A DNA stretch of 64,000 nucleotides from Paenibacillus taichungensis (GTDB lineage Bacteria; Bacillota; Bacilli; Paenibacillales; Paenibacillaceae): NCBI RefSeq assembly GCF_003287275.1, contig NZ_QEVW01000018.1:29369-93368 (forward strand), given 5' to 3'. Below are positions 61,748 through 64,000 of the stretch, piece by piece. Both the position numbers and the translations under genes were made by a program. A model generated the notes under the pieces. It had not been told where the DNA came from. It saw only the letters and a program-made list of their open reading frames with translations, and searched no databases. The number at the start of each line of letters is the position of its first letter. Positions within the stretch are counted from its first letter, which is position 1.

Positions 61748-62680
61748 TTACTTGGATTCAATTCGACCGATTGGATTTGTATCTTCTGACAAAGACTTTT
61801 GAACTGCCAACCAGCTGTCATGTTCAATATCGAGAGCATGACAAAGATAAGCCCATGAGACCAGCTGAATTAAGGCTACATGTTCTGGATTTTCATCTGT
61901 TGTTTCCGTAACCTCATAACCTGGAATTCCGCCAAGTGAGTGCTCTGCACCGAATAGGGTGAGCAGGCTCTCGGCACCCGGGCTTAAGAAGTAGGGGTCA
62001 GACATCCATTCCGGACCGCGGATGGTCAACTGATACTTTTGCGGAGTGTAGTCCTGGTCCCCGACGATCACAAGCGTGGGTGTTGTCATGTGCGTGAAGC
62101 TCACGTTCAAGTGCGGCATATTCTCGGCCGCGAATGGTGTCAGGTTGTCGCCACCTTGCCCAGCGGTGGCGAACAGCACGCCCGCTTTGATGCGCGAGTC
62201 GGACAGGTCCACGTCTTTCTTAGTTTCCGGGTCGAAGACTCGCAATCCCAAGAGGTTGCCCGCCGTTTGGCCGCCGAAGGAATGTCCGGCTGCTGCTATT
62301 CGGCTTCGGTCAGTGCGTCCGCTAAGGCCTGGTACGGCAGATTCAATAAGGTCTAAATTATCGAGGATTCGCTTCATGTCCTCGACTCGGTAACGCCAAA
62401 TCCGTGGTTTACGGGGATCGTCATGAGTAAGGCCAACAGTTCTGGAATCGAGGAACGTAGGTTGAATGACCACGAAACCGTGAGCAGCCCAGAAGTCGGT
62501 CAAAGGGCTATAGCCGTCAAGCGAAGATCCATTACCGTGTGCGAAAAGAATAATTGGCAAATTATCGCCAGTTGTTGGGGCGGATATTTTCACTAACAAA
62601 TCTTCACCACGACCTGGTGCTTTTAATGCTATCGACTTCACAGAGACGATGGTAGAGGGAACGCTCATATTGATTTTCAT
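61748..62680 (-). CDS. Alpha/beta hydrolase, chlorophyllase/PAF-acetylhydrolase-like
   Basis: 310 residues. Oxyanion strand LPIILFAHGNGSSLDGYSPL, nucleophile elbow IAAAGHSFGGQTAGNLLGLR with Ser, Asp region LVIVGDQDYTP and a His in GAEHSLGGIPGYE. This pattern is found in secondary esterases of the chlorophyllase-like group; substrate unknown. GC content is somewhat raised in the middle part. It is divergent from a TetR gene with two palindromic operators in between, so it is probably induced by that repressor's ligand. Confidence 0.88.
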   Translation of the reverse strand: MKINMSVPSTIVSVKSIALKAPGRGEDLLVKISAPTTGDNLPIILFAHGNGSSLDGYSPLTDFWAAHGFVVIQPTFLDSRTVGLTHDDPRKPRIWRYRVEDMKRILDNLDLIESAVPGLSGRTDRSRIAAAGHSFGGQTAGNLLGLRVFDPETKKDVDLSDSRIKAGVLFATAGQGGDNLTPFAAENMPHLNVSFTHMTTPTLVIVGDQDYTPQKYQLTIRGPEWMSDPYFLSPGAESLLTLFGAEHSLGGIPGYEVTETTDENPEHVALIQLVSWAYLCHALDIEHDSWLAVQKSLSEDTNPIGRIESK

Positions 62681-62758
62681 ATTAAATATTCCTTCCTTTC
62701 TCTTTAAACAATTAGTATTTATGAATTCGACTTTGTTCTGCTACAACAGATCATAAGT

Positions 62759-62794
62759 GGAACGTTGTTCCTATTATATTCGGAACGATGTTCC
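62759..62794. promoter_or_regulatory. Twin TetR operators GGAACnnnGTTCC
   Basis: GGAACGTTGTTCC (62759-62771) and GGAACGATGTTCC (62782-62794), perfect 5-bp inverted repeats with 3-bp centres, 23 bp apart, in the 344-bp divergent gap. They sit about 80-115 bp upstream of the hydrolase start. Confidence 0.85.
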
Positions 62795-63024
62795 ATTTGC
62801 AATATATTTTATTGAAATTCCCTGGAAGACTTGTTGGACAATGAGCTTATAATACCTGAGATATGTAATGTGAGTGGATTCTACAGGCCTTTTTCAATGT
62901 CCAATTTGATATGGAATACTCTTTAGTTTGAAGCTATGATTATGTCTTGTTAATATTAAGAATAGAACAGTAGCAAAATTTCATTGACATAATGTAGAAT
63001 TAACTTATGGGGGATATAACTTAT

Positions 63025-63639
63025 ATGAACGACAAAACGGAAGATCACAGTGAAGGATTGGAGCCTCGTCAGCAGAGAGTTAGAAGCGTACGTGCCGATG
63101 CACAACGCAACATTAATGCCTTGCTTCAATCAGCAATGACAGTGTTCGCAACTTCGGGGGTAGATGCTCCAGTTCGTGAGATTGCGGATATGGCTGGCGT
63201 AGGGGTAGGCACTGTTTACCGTCATTTTCCACAACGGTCAGACTTAATTGAAGCTGTTTTTCGTCAGGAAATCGATGCTTGTGCAGATGCTGCAGTAGAC
63301 TTAGCTGATAAATATAAACCTGTTGAGGCATTGGAGCGATGGATGTTGCGTTACTTGGAGTTCATAGCAACTAAACGCGGACTCGCTGCAGCTCTACATT
63401 CTAATGATCCGGCATACGAATCCTTACCAATTTGCTTTGTAGAGGAATTAAGTCCGGTTCTGAAGACTTTGATTGAAAAAGCAACAGCTGCAGAAGAAGT
63501 ACGTACCAAGATTACACCAGATGAATTGTTGTGGGCCGTAGCAAGCCTATGTACGGCAGTAGACAACGGTGATATAGAACATGCAAAAAATATCGTTTCT
63601 CTTCTAGTAGATGGTTTGCGTTACCGCGCGAACCGTTAA
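63025..63639 (+). CDS. TetR-family repressor divergent from the hydrolase
   Basis: 204 residues from ATG 63025 (GGGGGAT upstream); ATG 63007 would add six residues but overlaps that ribosome site. HTH: RNINALLQSAMTVFATSGVD, APVREIADMAGVGVGTVYRH. The C-terminal half is the SbtR-type TetR_C domain (WMLRYLEFIATKRGLAAALH; ELLWAVASLCTA). It probably binds the twin GGAAC operators and represses the hydrolase; its own distance from them (over 200 bp) makes autoregulation less sure. Confidence 0.93.
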   Translation: MNDKTEDHSEGLEPRQQRVRSVRADAQRNINALLQSAMTVFATSGVDAPVREIADMAGVGVGTVYRHFPQRSDLIEAVFRQEIDACADAAVDLADKYKPVEALERWMLRYLEFIATKRGLAAALHSNDPAYESLPICFVEELSPVLKTLIEKATAAEEVRTKITPDELLWAVASLCTAVDNGDIEHAKNIVSLLVDGLRYRANR

Positions 63640-63681
63640 CATCTGACAGAATCCTTTCTTTTTTTGTGATGAAGTGATCAG

Positions 63682-63731
63682 AAGCGCACTAGTAAACACC
63701 TTTGGTTGGAATGTTTACTAGTGCGCTTTTT
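63682..63731 (+). terminator. Strong terminator after the TetR gene
   Basis: AAGCGCACTAGTAAACA and TGTTTACTAGTGCGCTT, a perfect 17-bp stem, then TTT. The following sequence to 64000 holds no recognised gene; 63954-63986 (GATAGTCTATCCATGAGACA...) resembles 26289-26320. Confidence 0.9.
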
Positions 63732-64000
63732 GAAGGGGATATCGAGAGTTTCGGTTTGTAGGAAAATAAAAATTACGCATGGTACCCGCTCCATTACTTA
63801 AGAAGGAGAAGTTCAATCGTTTTATGATGCAACTCATGTGGCGTGATAAGAGAAGATTAATATAAGACTCCCCTTTAAATAGCGATTTTTGTATCAGGAG
63901 TCAGAGTAACTTGAAAAGTGGTTTCGGGTAAAAGAAATGTTAGTGTTTCCTTGATAGTCTATCCATGAGACAATACCATAAGCAACCCAACCCCAATTAA

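Overview
The window looks like a chromosomal segment of a low-to-mid GC, endospore-forming Firmicute, most likely Paenibacillus. The basis is inference from gene content: an LplB/LplC/LplA-type oligosaccharide ABC transporter beside a membrane-anchored AraC regulator, several glycoside hydrolases, class III fructose bisphosphatase, a YpeB-like germination protein, S-layer-homology (SLH) proteins, strong AGGAGG ribosome sites and many TTG/GTG starts. No rRNA, tRNA, CRISPR array, integrase or transposase was recognised.

Layout. 1-8360: AraC-type sensor regulator (cut by the window edge), two permeases, a lipoprotein binding protein and a GH95 enzyme, a saccharide uptake and trimming locus. 8612-10033: a GH43 gene broken by one in-frame TAA. 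10111-17280: a divergent AraC regulator and a four-gene operon (FAH-type dehydratase, semialdehyde dehydrogenase, YjhG/YagF-type sugar-acid dehydratase, GH43 xylosidase), which reads as a Weimberg-type oxidative pentose route attached to a xylosidase. 17565-26234: a small exported peptide, acetyltransferase, fbp, a WYL regulator/LOG pair, a DUF2239 gene with a twin-palindrome promoter, an alpha/beta hydrolase and a soluble chemoreceptor-like protein. 26400-39140: regulator/enzyme pairs (LysR/MetX-like, TetR/old yellow enzyme, TetR/GAPDH), several with clear operators, plus YpeB and a GC-rich, probably imported, epimerase.

39458-47630: a 1469-residue regulator (decayed kinase lobe, STAND/AAA ATPase, GAF, LuxR HTH) directly before a 1.1-kres InlB-repeat/SLH surface protein. 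A second InlB-repeat/SLH protein lies at 59052-61304, and the two surface genes share a promoter segment of about 65 bp with the palindrome CTACT-TT-AGTAG placed near -42. This regulator-plus-surface-protein regulon is the most interesting candidate system here. 48276-52110 is a thiol-redox operon (Lgt-like membrane protein, CcdA, TlpA) with its own two-component system. 52308-58656 is an accessory stretch: a nonsense-broken gene, a Hint-domain remnant of a polymorphic toxin, a catalase, the kbl-tdh threonine pathway, and a frameshifted Cys-rich bacteriocin-like peptide with a small membrane partner. The window ends with a divergent hydrolase/TetR pair controlled by two GGAACnnnGTTCC operators.

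A modular family of intergenic repeats (three combinable hairpin or tail modules) recurs at no fewer than eight places between 18.1 and 61.5 kb. Many gene remnants indicate ongoing decay in the accessory parts.
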